Assembly (NCBI GenBank): GCA_035578155.1
Contig: JAPWDM010000045.1
Coordinates: forward strand, 2,302,501 to 2,366,500
Origin: Brachynemurus nebulosus
Lineage: Eukaryota; Arthropoda; Insecta; Neuroptera; Myrmeleontidae
Reading direction: 5' to 3'
Length of the DNA stretch: 64,000 bases
The notes below the pieces were generated by a model, which saw only the letters and a program-made list of their open reading frames with translations, did not search any database and was not told where the DNA came from. The number at the start of each line of letters is the position of its first letter. Position 1 is the stretch's first letter. Shown piece after piece: positions 49,747-61,539 of the stretch. The position numbers and the translations under genes are program-made.

Positions 49747-50989
49747 ATAGTACGGGAGGTACTGGCGCATGAGTACCGAAAACTATTCCACCTCAATTTT
49801 TTTATGCGATCCTGTTGACATTGCCCTACTGATGATATAAATGCATGTTGCCAGGGGGCAACCCGGGGCCATATTGCTTAAACCGGAAGTTGCTTAAGCA
49901 ATTGCAAGGAATTGTCATTTTTTAACCGGACAAATTTTTCGTATATTCTTTATTGAAATACAAATAAAAAAGGTCCTATGACTTTTTACGATAAAGTTAA
50001 TAGTTTTCGAGATATGAATTTTTAAAAGTTCGAAAAATCTCAAATTTGGGTACTTTTGATCCATGAAAAATATATTAAAGAAAAATAATAAAATATAAAT
50101 AATATTTTTTTTAAATTCTTTATACAATAGTTAATAATATCCTTAATAGAGATTTAAAAAAATTTCATTGTTTATACCTGTTTTTTAATTGTTAATTTCG
50201 CGCCCTCACAAGTATGCCTCCCCTACCTTTAAAATACCTTTAAGTACTTTTTCAACCGGACAAATTTTTTTTATATTCTTTATTGAAATACAAACAAAAA
50301 AGGTCCTATGACTTTTCACAATCAAGTTAATATTTTTAGAGATATGAATTTTTCAAGGTTCGAAAAATATTGAATCTTTAAAAATTCATATCTCTAAAAA
50401 TATTAACTTGATCGTAAAAAGTCATAGGACCTTTTTTGTTTGTATTTCAATAAAGAATATAAAAAAAATTTGTCCGGTTGAAAAAATACTTAAAGGTATT
50501 TTAAAGGTAGGGGACGCATACTTGTGAGGGCGCGAAATTAACAATAATTAAAAAACAGGTATAAACAATGAAATTTTTTTAAATCTCTATTAAGGATATT
50601 ATTAACTATTGTATAAAGAATTTAAAAAAAAATATTATTTATATTTTATTATTTTTTTTAATATATTTTTCATGGGTCAAAAGTACCCAAATTTGAGATT
50701 TTTCGAACTTTTAAAAATTCATATCTCGAAAACTATTAACTTTATCGTAGAAAGTCATAGGACCTTTTTTATTTGTATTTCAATAAAGAATATAAAAAAA
50801 ATTTGTCCGGTTAAAAAATGACAATTCCTTGCAATTGTTTAAATAACTTCCGGTTTAAGCAATATGGCCCCGGGTTGCCCCCTGGCAACATGCATTTATA
50901 TCATCAGTAGGGCAATGTCAACTGGATCGCATAAAAAAATTGAGGTGGAATAGTTTTCGGTACTCATGCGCCAGTACCTCCCGTACTAT
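49747..50989. mobile_element. 1243-bp palindromic element with doubled units in each arm
   Basis: Arms about 49747-50360 and 50376-50989, centre 50368, outer ends TAGTACGGGAGGTACTGGCG / inverse. Each arm contains two related units of about 330 bp starting AACCGGACAAATTTTT (49924 and 50254 on the left; mirrored on the right), so the unit occurs four times. Arms differ by scattered substitutions. The mirrored 70-codon frames at 49915-50127 and 50609-50821 are consequences of the palindrome, with no sign of being a protein. Confidence 0.85.
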
Positions 50990-51321
50990 TAGGCTGGTGA
51001 CTACATTCTACCGTGACAATTTGAACTCTTAAGGATTATCCAGACCGAAGTTATCAGGGTCCAAATATAGGCTGAATTGCTTCGAGAAAAGATACAGCAG
51101 TGCCCTGTTTTTTAGCGAATTTCCAGAATGAAATTCAGCTATTTTCTCTTTGCCTCGTCTTGGCGGGGGCACTGCCGTGCCCCCAGATATAGGTATCTGT
51201 ATTTGTATTTTAATTTTTTTTTTTGTCTGATATAGGCGGTTTGCTTTAAGTTTTTGCATCGACCATTACTACCAACGAAACAACATCATTTTGTATCCTT
51301 TTCCTGAAAAAATATTATGTA
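50990..51321. other. Unassigned; family A 5' fragment and a strong hairpin
   Basis: 51113-51143 matches the family A 5' end (TAGCGAATTTCCAGAATGAA). Immediately after, GGGGGCAC TGCC GTGCCCCC (51165-51184) is a perfect 8-bp stem of unknown meaning. Confidence 0.5.
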
Positions 51322-51591
51322 TAAAATAAATGTAATTTTAATAAAGAAAAAGATGAAAAACACAGGGTATTTTCCAATGCTTTGAAATATACAGAAGACC
51401 AAACGTACGTCTTTGACATGTCTTTTATTAATTTCATTACGAAAAGCCAAAATACAGCGCTGCCGTGTCACACGAATGTCATGTATCTTTTGATACAACA
51501 ATTTCGCGTAACAACGTTTAAAGGATTCTACTCAATCCCTAGTATATATATATTGACAATAAAATTAATTAATTTGTTAACAATAATATAA
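51322..51591 (+). pseudogene. Coding-like remnant 4, unknown origin
   Basis: Open plus-strand frame of about 88 codons without an ATG at its head. It reads NFNKEKDEKHRVFSNALKYT, TEDQTYVFDMSFINFITKSQ and NTALPCHTNVMYLLIQQFRV before turning AT-rich, with a stop at 51589-51591. Composition resembles a real protein until about 51530. Not recognised. Same strand and similar style as remnants 1-3, so they may derive from one locus. Confidence 0.4.
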
Positions 51592-52190
51592 TAATTATTG
51601 TATTTTTAAATTTTTATTTTGATTGTATCACATTCCTTATTTCTTATATTTTCAAATAGTACATATATTTACACGTTATTAAATCAATACTGCAACATTG
51701 AATCAATAACGCATAATAAAAATCAATTATCTTAGATATTTAATAATATTTGAGCGAATGAAGATAATACGATATTTTATTCAAATCAAGTTTTCTCAAA
51801 ACTATCATTTCTGAGATACGTGAGATTAGTGTGACACGACAGAGCGTTGTCGAGTTTAAAATTTCTTTTGACTATAAATTTACTTAAAAATACGTTTTAT
51901 TTTTAAATATAATATAAAATTATTTAATTTTACACAATAAATGTTTTTAGAAATTATAATTGTAAAATTTATTTATTTAAAATGCTTTTATTTCAAAATT
52001 ACTTTTTTAATCTTATTCTAACTCTGGCAACACTGCACATTTTGGAGTAGTTCGTTGCTGTGGTTGCTGTATTTGAATTCGTTAGATAGATGCTACCGAT
52101 TATATTCATTGTTAACTTTTAACGTTTTTATATGTATTTTGTAGTGATTTTTGAATTAAAAGAAGCGTGTAGTTTTTTTCATTTTATATT
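51592..52190. other. AT-rich stretch, no gene seen
   Basis: Nothing recognised apart from a slightly GC-richer patch at 52020-52090. Confidence 0.4.
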
Positions 52191-52194
52191 TTAA

Positions 52195-52652
52195 CAGGTT
52201 GGCTGCCATGAGATACGCCGATGAGTCTCAATAATTTGTTGTTGCTATATGCCATGAGACCCGCCGGCGTGTGTCAAAGTAACATGTGTGGGGTGCCACC
52301 ACACAGTATTCATGAACATAACCCAGAGGCCATGATAGGATTTCGTATGAAATACATCAATTTTAATATAAGACATTATTTTATTGTGATCTAGAGGGTT
52401 TCCATTCACTTTCGTGTAAAACATGGCTGAGGCTACCAGCGGATCTCACTATCGCATTAGCGCAATGCCAGTGAAAAGATATTTTCATACAAAATGTAAG
52501 TTACATGAGACCTGCTAGTGGGACTCGTGGCCTGTAGATAACGCAACACTAAGACTTGCTGGCGGCTCTCATGGCACCTTAAATGCGAAAGTCATTTATT
52601 ATGATGGCCTGTGATAAATACATTATTTTCAATAATGGTGGCAGCCAACCTG
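52195..52652. mobile_element. TTAA-flanked MITE, CAGGTTGGCTGCC ends
   Basis: TTAA at 52191-52194 and 52653-52656; perfect 13-bp ends CAGGTTGGCTGCC / inverse. Four subterminal copies of a partly palindromic motif (CCATGAGATACGCCGATGAG, CCATGAGACCCGCCGGCGTG, and two near the right end including CTTGCTGGCGGCTCTCATGG) are likely transposase-binding sites. Shares TTAA and CAGGTT with the 21.4-kb element. Confidence 0.85.
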
Positions 52653-52656
52653 TTAA

Positions 52657-54900
52657 TATTATTAACAGAATATTAATTTAAAATTTTCATGTGTCCAAAC
52701 TTACTAGGAAATTGGTTTTTGTTGCAATGCCTACTGACGTCAAACTCAAGTTTAATCTAGGTGGGACACATTTTCGACTGGGTCGTGTCTACCGGGTTTC
52801 CCCTAGATGAATTACAAATTTACGCCGTTATTTAAGTATTTGCGCTTTATTTAGCATTTTTCTTTCCAACACTCTATTTCATAGTACAAAGAGTTCAGTA
52901 TTACTATTTACTATTACATATTTAATATAAATTTTGTATAAATGAACGGCTACATTAATATCCGTTCAAGTGTTACCTAACATATTAAATACATAGCTGG
53001 CCGATTAGAATAAAACGCGTATTCTAATAGGAATAAAGAATTTAGTATTTAGGTATATTTGGACAGAAATGAGGTAAATGAGAAGATACGTAAAAACTAA
53101 TTTACTGTAGTTAAGTGTAGTATATAAATCAAGTAACTCAGAGCTACTTTAAAATAAGTAGTTTTAAAGGTTTTGAGATTTTTTTTTCTTTTGTGTTTTC
53201 AAATCGAAGTATCTAATAAAATATTTAATTATAACGTTTCATCTCTTGGCTACAGTGACGATCTTTGGCGGTAGGTTGGGTAGGCTTAGGTCTACTCAAA
53301 AATTTTGAAAAAAGGAGAAAAAAATAGAAAAAAAAGAAGAAGATTTAAAGGGTGATCTTAATGCATTTGTTTTCAGTTTTGTTAGTGATATATGTATGCA
53401 CAACTTCTATTAAATGGGGCTTCCTTGGTATGAAAGGGAACAAATCGCATTTAAGGTCAATCATGAATGAATAAATACTTAATATCTTGGAAGTCATTGC
53501 TAAAAAGAGAAACTAAATTGTTTGTAGCCGTAAAGCTTAAAGTTCATACTGTAACATATACAACATTTTAGCTATATATTATTAAATTAACAAAATATTT
53601 TTTATAGGTATAGTTTTCCGCATTCTAACCTCCTGTCATCCATTTATCATTTATTATGTTTCACATCTCACAACTTTCATCATATAAACTATCAAAATTT
53701 CATAAATAATGATTGGAAATTTCATTTTCCGAATCAATGAATAATTTCCTTCTACATAATATATCGTTACATGGAAATAATAATGTACAGACATTTAACA
53801 TGCTTTGTTGCCTATGTCCTGTCGCATGTGAATTCACTGAATTAGAATAAAATGGATTCTTAAATAATTTGTAATGAGTGAGATAAGAATTTCTTCAAAA
53901 ATAAATATTTTTATAGTATGCGTCATTAAATTTTAATATTAATAATGTATTTTCGGGGGAATAACAAACACCTACTTTTTGTAAATTATTAAATTTCATA
54001 CTTCACATGATTTTAATTTAAATTTGAATATAATATTATTATGAAATTTTTACCCCATTTACTGAGGGCCCCGCCCCTCCATCAGTTCACATCCAGTCTT
54101 TGTTGATTTAATCGACTTTGAAAAAGTATAAGATATCAAAATCATTATGTTTCCATGTATCGAAAAATATCAACTTTATGGTTCGTGTGAACATGGTCAA
54201 TTATTTGATCTGAATCGTGTAATCGGTATTTAATTTCAGTGTTGAGCTATGAAAATAAACTCTAATATATTTATTGTTAGAATACGTGGTATAGACTAGA
54301 TCATACTAGAGCAAGAAAATTTTTTTCTTGCTCTTGAAAAAAGGCTGTTATTTGGTCTTATATTTTGGATTTATATCATGTTGTTAGTAGCTTGACACTA
54401 TTGCCAATAATTTTTTTATATAGATGTTTAAATTTAGTTCAAAGGTTATTCTTGAATTTCAATGACAATAGCAAGATGTTAAAAATAAGAACTCAATTCT
54501 AAGTTAGTACATTATAGTATGCAACTTTTTTAAGCGGTTTTAAAAAAAATTCTCATCAAAGTGCATAACGAGAACGAAAAATAAGAAAAAGTAGGAAACA
54601 TGAATATTAATTTGCCGTAAAATTAGTTACTGATGATTTTTAAATATTTTATCATCACTCACTGGATCCCTGTTTTTTTACACATACATAATATATGTAC
54701 TGAAATTTTTGCAATAATATATTTAAAAATGTTTTCATGCGTAGACAAATTCTTTGTCTTGTTTGGAAAAGTAATTTCTAAGGAAATCAATATGTATTTT
54801 CTACAAATATTTTTTTGTCAGTCCCGATTTACCGATACGATTACACAATATTTTTTTTTTACAATCTGTAGTGAACTACACTTTTTAAAGCGATTTCTGA
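52657..54900. other. AT-rich stretch, no gene seen
   Basis: About 2.2 kb. A short GC-rich patch at 54053-54080 (GAGGGCCCCGCCCCTCCATC) may be a transposon-end remnant. No coding frame of substance. Confidence 0.4.
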
Positions 54901-54906
54901 AGTTTT

Positions 54907-55346
54907 AACAAATTTCCAGAATGGAATTCAGCTATTACAGCCACTGTCATAACGGGAGCTGAGCCAAGGACTATGGCAGAAATTTGGACCCCAGAAACCG
55001 GCAATAATATTCACTAAAATTTATATAACTCTCGAACGAAACTTCCTACTTTTACGAAATTTGGTGAAAATATTGGAAGTCCCAAACCGTTGGACGAGTT
55101 CGTTAACCAGGCACGTCTGATGCCCAAAACATGGTTTTTTGCACAATATTCCTGAAAAAAATTAGTTTTTTGCCAAAATTTCCCTTTATTCAAAAGTTTT
55201 TGCGACATTATTTTACACCATTACAAAGAGAAGAAAATAAAACACAAAGAAATCTTTAAACTATTCTATGTCAACTAGTTTCCGAGAAAAATTAATTTTT
55301 TTAAACGGAAATTCTCTATGTTATGCAGAATGCTGCGACAGGGGTA
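54907..55346 (+). repeat. Full-length family A repeat without microsatellite
   Basis: AAATTTCCAGAATGGAATTC at 54909, GCCACTGTCATAACGGGAGC, AATATTCACTAAAATTTATA directly followed by ACTCTCGAACGAAACTTCC, then TCAACTAGTTTCCGAGAAAA and TATGCAGAATGCTGCGACAG to 55346. About 440 bp. It shows the unexpanded TATATAAC junction, the state from which the AT tracts in sister copies grew. Confidence 0.85.
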
Positions 55347-56450
55347 TTTTAATGTTTCTTTTGGTTACGTGAATCTTTTTGTATATATGTATATCGAAAA
55401 AATCTTTTTGTATGTATATCTTCTGTATATCGAAAAATTAAATAAAACTAAAATAAAATAATCTATAATATATTTTACCACAAAAAATCAAATCTTAAAA
55501 AGGGTTGGCTTTTTGCTATTTTTAATTTCTACGTTACCGACATAACAAATATAAATTATAAAAACAAAAGTTTCCATGAACTAATAACGTATAATTAAAG
55601 GATTTTTAGATTTTTTATTAAAATTTTGTTATACGTAAAATAGAAATGGCTAAGTTTCTTTTTCTCATTTTAAATTGGTGTACGAAGGACAGAAATTTTT
55701 TTCGAATAGAATGCACTCGTAGGTATGTCATATATTTTCAGAGGGTATTTTTAGCTTCAATTTCTTAAACGCCTATCTATGTTAATTACTTCAGAAGTTA
55801 TTTGTGGCTCAACAAAAAAAGATACTTTCAAAGTTGACCACTGATATTTGCGTAAGTAATGATGGTATAACAATTGAAAGTTCAGACTATCCACTTTAAG
55901 ATAAGAATATCGATTATGTGAAAAAAATTCTCACTTGCAGAAATGATTTTTTAAAAAAAACACATACAAATAAATGAAAAGTTATGGGATTATTAATTTA
56001 GTTGATCGTAATTAATTTAGTTGATCGTATTTGTTTTAAGTCTATAAGGTATTCTTAAAACATTTGCAATTTGTCAAATTGTTTAGATTTTTTAAGTGAA
56101 TCTAATGACTGACAATTTTATAGAGGGTTTCATATCAAATGAGAAATCTGGTGAAATTTATTTTATTTCCAATGATGACAGTATATAGGTATATTTGATT
56201 ATAAGGGCAATCAACATTTTTAATATATGCATATAAAATAAATTAGTTTATTAACTGTTATACAGAGCATTCGTTTTTCAAATCAATGAATTGTAATTTT
56301 AAAAGCAGAAAGTTTTAAAATGAAATTTATATTGAGCGGTTTCGATATATTTTCATCCATGATATATTGTACATAAATGTTCTCTGTATGTACTTATTTA
56401 CCGTTATTCTGTATACTTTGATTGGAATTTTGTTATCAGAGTGTAAAATA
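55347..56450. other. AT-rich stretch, no gene seen
   Basis: Nothing recognised apart from a 19-bp direct repeat (TTAATTTAGTTGATCGTA, 55992-56029). Confidence 0.4.
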
Positions 56451-57063
56451 CAGGTCCGGATTTCGAAATTCGCAAAGCGGGTGATTGCCTAGGGCCTCCG
56501 CTACCTGTAAGAGTCTCTGAGTATAAAAAAACTAAGATATCTCTGGATTTTTTTTTTTGATGATAGTTGGCAATACCGATTTGTACAACAATAGTATTAA
56601 AAAGAACTAATTTAAATGTTAAGCCTATACGTACATCTATTTCGAAATTAGATCGAGCTCAAACTCAACAAGCGATCAATTATTTTGTTCAATGATTAAT
56701 AAAATCCCCCCTATTATTTTTCTAAAACTTGTCAGGAAAATTAAAATAATCATTTCCCTTTTTGCGCCCATAGCTGTTTTCTATTGTGCCCCTTTTTATC
56801 ATACGCCCTGCAGCGACTGCTCCACCTGCTCCATTGTAGTTACGCCTCTGTTTGAAAGGTTTTACGGGCACATAGCTGGACAGAATCAAAAACACAGAGC
56901 CAAAATTGTACAGGAAGCTCCGAAAGATAAAACGCGAGTAGAAAATTTTATTCTCGAAGACAGAAATTTTTCTCCTTTCAAAAGTGGTTAAAAAGCATTA
57001 GCTACGTTCCTAGAGTTGGAAGTAAAATAAAGTAAAAAAAAAAATTATGGAGATGCGGCCCTG
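56451..57063. mobile_element. hAT-type element, with a second hAT end inside
   Basis: Left end CAGGTCCGGATTTCGAAATT with GGGTGATTGCCTAGGGCCTC, and right end GATGCGGCCCTG. The 8-bp flanks GTAAAATA / GTAATACG agree only in part. Inside, on the minus strand, CAGAGGCGTAACTACAATGG (56851 leftward) is another hAT-type terminus, so a second element is nested or abutted. Non-coding. Confidence 0.55.
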
Positions 57064-57453
57064 GTAATACGATCAGATGATATAACATTTTGTGTAAGGG
57101 TGTAAATCATAATCACAGATGTTGATTGTTGCTCCTAAGGAATAAAGTAGTTAGTTACTGGTATTAACCGGTTGTTAATTAATGGATCAATAATAATTTG
57201 CACTTCACGAGACATGATTTTAAATGATACAAAATTTTAGTGTCTGGAATGTTGAATTAAATTTTAGAAATAAATATTCGTTAATTAAACCAATATATTA
57301 TTCCCCTTCAACTCAACAGTGAGATATTTCTATAAACAGTGTCTGTGAAACAAACGTTTTTAATGTTTCCGTAAATAACAAAATTTTTTTCAGTTCTGAT
57401 CAAAAGATTAAATATATTAAAGGTAAAAATTATATTTCATATCCAATTCTTCA
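57064..57453. other. AT-rich stretch, no gene seen
   Basis: Nothing recognised. Confidence 0.4.
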
Positions 57454-57460
57454 ACAGTCT

Positions 57461-59837
57461 ACACGGTAAAAAGTTCCAATGTAAAATTACAGCAAATATC
57501 ATTGGTTACTTTTGTACATAAAAAGTACTGTAAATTCACAGGCGACTGTAATTTTACGTAACTCATGTAATATTTCCCTGTAATTTTACACAATTTTTTA
57601 CATAAAAATGCATGTAATTTTACACTAATATTTATGTAATTTAAGGGGGAGTATGTAAATAAAAAACTGTAATTTTACAGTAAAGTTTATGTATATTTAC
57701 ACAGTAAATTTTAAAATTACATTGTATTTATACAAAATTACATTGTGTTTTTACAAAATTACATGGTGTTTTTACAAATTTACATTGTACGTTTACAAAA
57801 GTACATATGAAATCTGTATATTTACATATTATTATTACACTAGTATATTGTAATATTACAATATTTTTTGTAATATTACATTGTATTATCTATAGATGTA
57901 CCAGTAACAATTAGATACTTACTCCAGTATTAGATTACTTGTACAATTTACAATTGTTAATTTTAGAACTGCAATGACTTTTGTAAATGTAATATTTTTA
58001 GTAAAATAATGCCAAGATATAAACAATTAACAATAACAAAATTATTTATGTGTGATAAACATAGAAATTTGTCACCTTAATATTTTAAGGTCACATTACA
58101 CTTTCCCGCGTCAGGAAAATCGACTTTCTAGAAAATGATTTATTGGAAAGTATCAGGTATATTTCAATAATATTATCTAAACGTTTCAGAAAAATATTTT
58201 CTCAAATATTTTCGAAGCCTCTAAAAAGATTTACGGAAATTCGAATTATTTTCGGAGTTACGGTTATTTTTTCCCTGTGTACTGCGTGTATCTTTTCTAA
58301 ATTACTCCAAACTACTATTTTCGATACGGTTGATATGATATTTCAAATTTTAATTCACCGATTTATTTGAAATTTGGTACAAACCTTCTTAATTCTATCA
58401 AAATTGGTCCGACGTAGGGGATTTTGGAATTTGTTTTACTATTTTTAAAAAATTTCCAAAGACGCAAAAAGTAGGCGAAAAAATGATTTTTTTTTAAATG
58501 TATGTCATTTTGTGAAAAAATTAATTTTTTCAAATCGGTGACGTCTAACTAATTGTATATACTGGTTTATTAAAAATTAACTAAAATTTTATGTTTCAGA
58601 TCATCAGGAGGGTTGAAATCACGTCAACCGGGAGACACCTTTTCTTGAGTCCCCACTTTGCCAGCCTGTAGCGATCTCAATTTTGAACTTTTTAAAATTT
58701 TTTATACATTTTATACTTTTCAAATATTAATAAAAAATCCGGTAAAAAGAGAATACTAAAAATATTTACTATTTTTTTTTTTTACTCCCGTAAAGTGACC
58801 TCAAAATTGAGCCTCTAGACTAGAATATCCCCTTAATATACATGTAGTTTGTAAATTTTTTTATGTAGGTATACCTATCATGAAAACAATTTATTGTTAC
58901 CATGTAGTAATTGTATCATAATTTTAACACATAATTAAGTTACAACATTGTTTTTATTGCATTAGAAACTATCAGCTTTAATTTGTATCTACAATTTTTA
59001 CATCCGCTAATAGAATTAGGTACCTATCTACTTCTGAGGAGAAAATTTAAATTTAGAAATTGAACAAAAAAACGCCTTAAAAATAATAACAATAATAACT
59101 AAAAATATACATATTTAAAATAACAAGTCACTTTTACAGTATTTTAGAAAAATAAAAATTCTCTTGAACATAATCTCCACACATAATTTTTACACATATA
59201 AAAACACAAAACATCACAATTTTTTTTTAGAACAGATTCATGTCATATTTCAACAAAGAAAAATGCACATTCACGGACACAACCTACAATTTTTACACAA
59301 ATATTTTTTCTATACACAAGTTTATAAATTTTAATTACTTTTAACTTAATATTTATGTAACAAAATGTAATTTTTTATAACCAGTTCATTAATCAAACAT
59401 AAATTTTGTAGAATTACTATTAATTACATTAATTTAAACAGTTAGAAAACACAGTCTTTAAATACACGTAGATACTTTCAAGAACGCCATAAAAAATAAA
59501 CATGATGATTGATAAAATGCGCATGATCATGACGTCATAATTACACAAAAGTTATGTAATTTTACACAAATGTTGTATTTTTACGTAATCATTGTGTAAA
59601 TTTACATTTTTAACGGTTAATTTTGTAATTTCAGATTTTAAAAATGTATTTTTCCTTAAAAAAATGTAATACTACACGAAAATGGAATTTTAAGTTGGAA
59701 AATTCCATACTTTTACAGAATTTTTGTAAAAGCTCAGTAAATTTTATGTAGCGAATATTTTTACATTAAAATTACCTTAATTTTACCCTACTTTTTATGT
59801 AAAAGTTATGTAAATTTACCCCCATTTTTATCAGTGT
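57461..59837. mobile_element. 2.4-kb TIR element with dense GTAAATTTAC-type motifs
   Basis: Ends ACACGGTAAAAAG and inverted ACACTGATAAAAA, flanked by an exact 7-bp repeat ACAGTCT (57454-57460, 59838-59844). The outer 430 bp on the left and about 330 bp on the right are packed with palindromic TGTAATTTTACA / GTAAATTTAC-like words in both orientations, likely multiple protein-binding or folding sites. No transposase recognised. A TTAA-flanked element is nested at 58.1-58.8 kb. The superfamily is not clear: a 7-bp duplication is unusual. Confidence 0.65.
58089..58832. mobile_element. Putative TTAA-flanked element nested in the 2.4-kb element
   Basis: TTAA at 58085-58088 and 58833-58836. AGGTCACATTAC near the left end mirrors GTAAAGTGACCT (58784-58793 region) near the right, while the right end carries an extra outer GGGGATATTCTAGTCTAGAG. 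It would therefore be an element whose left terminus lost about 30 bp. Style resembles the 10.06-kb TTAA element. Weak evidence. Confidence 0.35.
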
Positions 59838-59869
59838 ACAGTCTTCTCTTTTTTGACACTATATTGACA

Positions 59870-59873
<4 letters not shown>

Positions 59874-59944
<71 letters not shown>
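59874..59944. repeat. (AT)n microsatellite
   Basis: Uninterrupted AT dinucleotides separating the 2.4-kb element from the next repeat. Confidence 0.95.
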
Positions 59945-59949
<5 letters not shown>

Positions 59950-60537
59950 AACTTTCAATACACAGGCAATCATCATTATTTTCGTTATCTTCACTAATAT
60001 GAGAACTCTTCCTGATCCATTAATGGATCTTTCATATTTGCGTGGCATAATTTATAGTCCAAAAACAAAAATTGCATAATTAAGGTATAAGTCTATGTTT
60101 TTAACATGTAATATGATGCGGCATCTATATCAACTTTAAATGCGGCATCTCTCCTTTTTGTTGGGATAGATGTCGCACGTTGCTATAGCAAGCATAGTGC
60201 GGAAATCTAACCTAAAATTTTATACAGTACTTTTAAAATATATGTACTTAAATTAATAACAAAACTCATTTTCATTAAAACAATGAGATATACATTCTTA
60301 AATTCTAATGAATTAAATGCTTGATAAAATATTATGTTAAAAAACTTACTTTTCAATAATAAAAAGTTGGATAATTACTAAACTGATGGACTAATCATAA
60401 ATATTACAATAAACAACTTAAATAAGTAGCTTATTTTAAACATATAATCCATTAATAGCGTTAACTATCAATCAACGGACGAACTATGGCTACTGCGGCA
60501 TCTCTCCCGACGCGGCATCTCTCCCGCACTTACCCTA
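59945..60537 (+). mobile_element. GCGGCATCTCTCC element, copy 1 (left end missing)
   Basis: Begins TTCAAAACTTTCAATACACA and matches 62806-63312 closely over about 500 bp, including TGATCCATTAATGGATCTTT and GCATAATTAAGGTATAAGTC. Ends GACGCGGCATCTCTCCCGCA then CTTACCCTAA. Contains five or six GCGGCATCTCTCC-like words in both orientations. Its left terminus is replaced by the (AT)n tract. Non-coding. Confidence 0.75.
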
Positions 60538-60996
60538 AATGAGAAAATTACTACTACTGGTTTTTTTTCGTCACTTATTATTGTGGGGAAAAATTTTAAA
60601 AGATAAATCAATCAAGTCTTCGAGGCGCTACTGGAAATGATTTGTACCCCAAAGATGCTGCGAGTCTAGAATGTTTGGGAAGCCCTGCGTCAAAGGGTAT
60701 ACTATCTACAATTCATATTTTGACTGTAGATTTAAGGGAATATTGTGGAATGTGGACTCAATATTCAATTTTGTACGAATTTTTTCTACCCAGTTAAAAA
60801 TTTTTACACAATAAGGGTACTATAGAAAATTAAGAAATAAGCATGATTGTGCTTTCAAAATAAACTTTAGACAATAGGGTTTAACATTACTTTTTAAGAC
60901 TTCGAAAATATACACGATATTCCGTTAACAAATATGTTTTGTGCGGAAAGAAAAAACTTTTATTTAAAATAATGCATGCATATTAACACAAATTAT
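60538..60996. other. AT-rich stretch, no gene seen
   Basis: Nothing recognised. Confidence 0.4.
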
Positions 60997-61375
60997 TAGG
61001 TGTACAACTAAGTTCGACCCATTTTTTGCAAAAAAAAGCACGTAATCTTTTAAAAACAGCTTGTTGAGTGACATTTAACTTTTCTGCAAGTTGTTGTTGT
61101 GTTTGCGCAAAAACTTGGTTCAGTAATTTTTACAATTCCTCGTCACTGATTGTTGGAGGCTCCAGAGCGTAGTTTATCATTTAAATTGAAATCTTCATTT
61201 TTTAATTTCCGAAACCAATTTCGACACGTACTATCATCAATAGCATTGTCACCATAAGTTACACAGATTATTTTTTGAGCTTCAGCAGCACTTCTTCCTT
61301 GATGAAATTCGTATAGAAGACAACGGCGGATATGCACACTATTTACTTCCATTTTCAACTCAATACAAAAAAAAA
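60997..61375 (-). mobile_element. Deletion derivative of a mariner element
   Basis: Minus strand. The downstream end at 60997-61020 is TTAGGTGTACAACTAAGTTC with CGACCC, a mariner-type terminal repeat. The upstream terminal repeat is not present; the sequence beyond 61375 is a T-rich and (TA)n stretch. Only the first part of the transposase remains. Confidence 0.75.
61024..61358 (-). pseudogene. mariner transposase N-terminal remnant
   Basis: ATG at 61358. Residues 1-71 hold the first helix-turn-helix of mariner transposases (HIRRCLLYEFHQGRSAAEAQ, DDSTCRNWFRKLKNEDFNL, DKLRSGA). A one-base frameshift after RSGA moves the frame to TISDEEL, then a TAA, then the second helix-turn-helix (QTQQQLAEKLNVTQQAVFKR). 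The frame then runs directly into the terminal repeat. The whole DDD catalytic domain is deleted. DNA binding might have survived the original deletion, but the frameshift and stop make it dead. Confidence 0.85.
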
Positions 61376-61398
61376 TATATTTTTTTGTTTTGGACTAA

Positions 61399-61538
61399 TA
61401 TATATATATATATCTTAGTCCAAGCTCCGATAGCACAAAATCATACCGGATAAAACACCTCAAATTAAAACAGCTAAATCGATAGTAACTAATGCCGACA
61501 ATAGGAAATGCCCGCCAGACCTTTAAAATTTGTTAAAT
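61399..61538. other. Unassigned, short (TA)n at start
   Basis: (TA)9 at 61399-61413; nothing else recognised before the tandem array. Confidence 0.4.
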
Positions 61539-61539
61539 T

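Noticed and set aside
49915..50821. Two near-identical 70-codon frames on opposite strands
   Set aside because: By-products of the 1243-bp palindrome; hydrophobic and AT-driven, with no initiation context or family resemblance.
58143..58370. 75-codon plus-strand frame
   Set aside because: Lies in a repeat with no protein-like signature; phrases in it occur in non-coding insect repeats.
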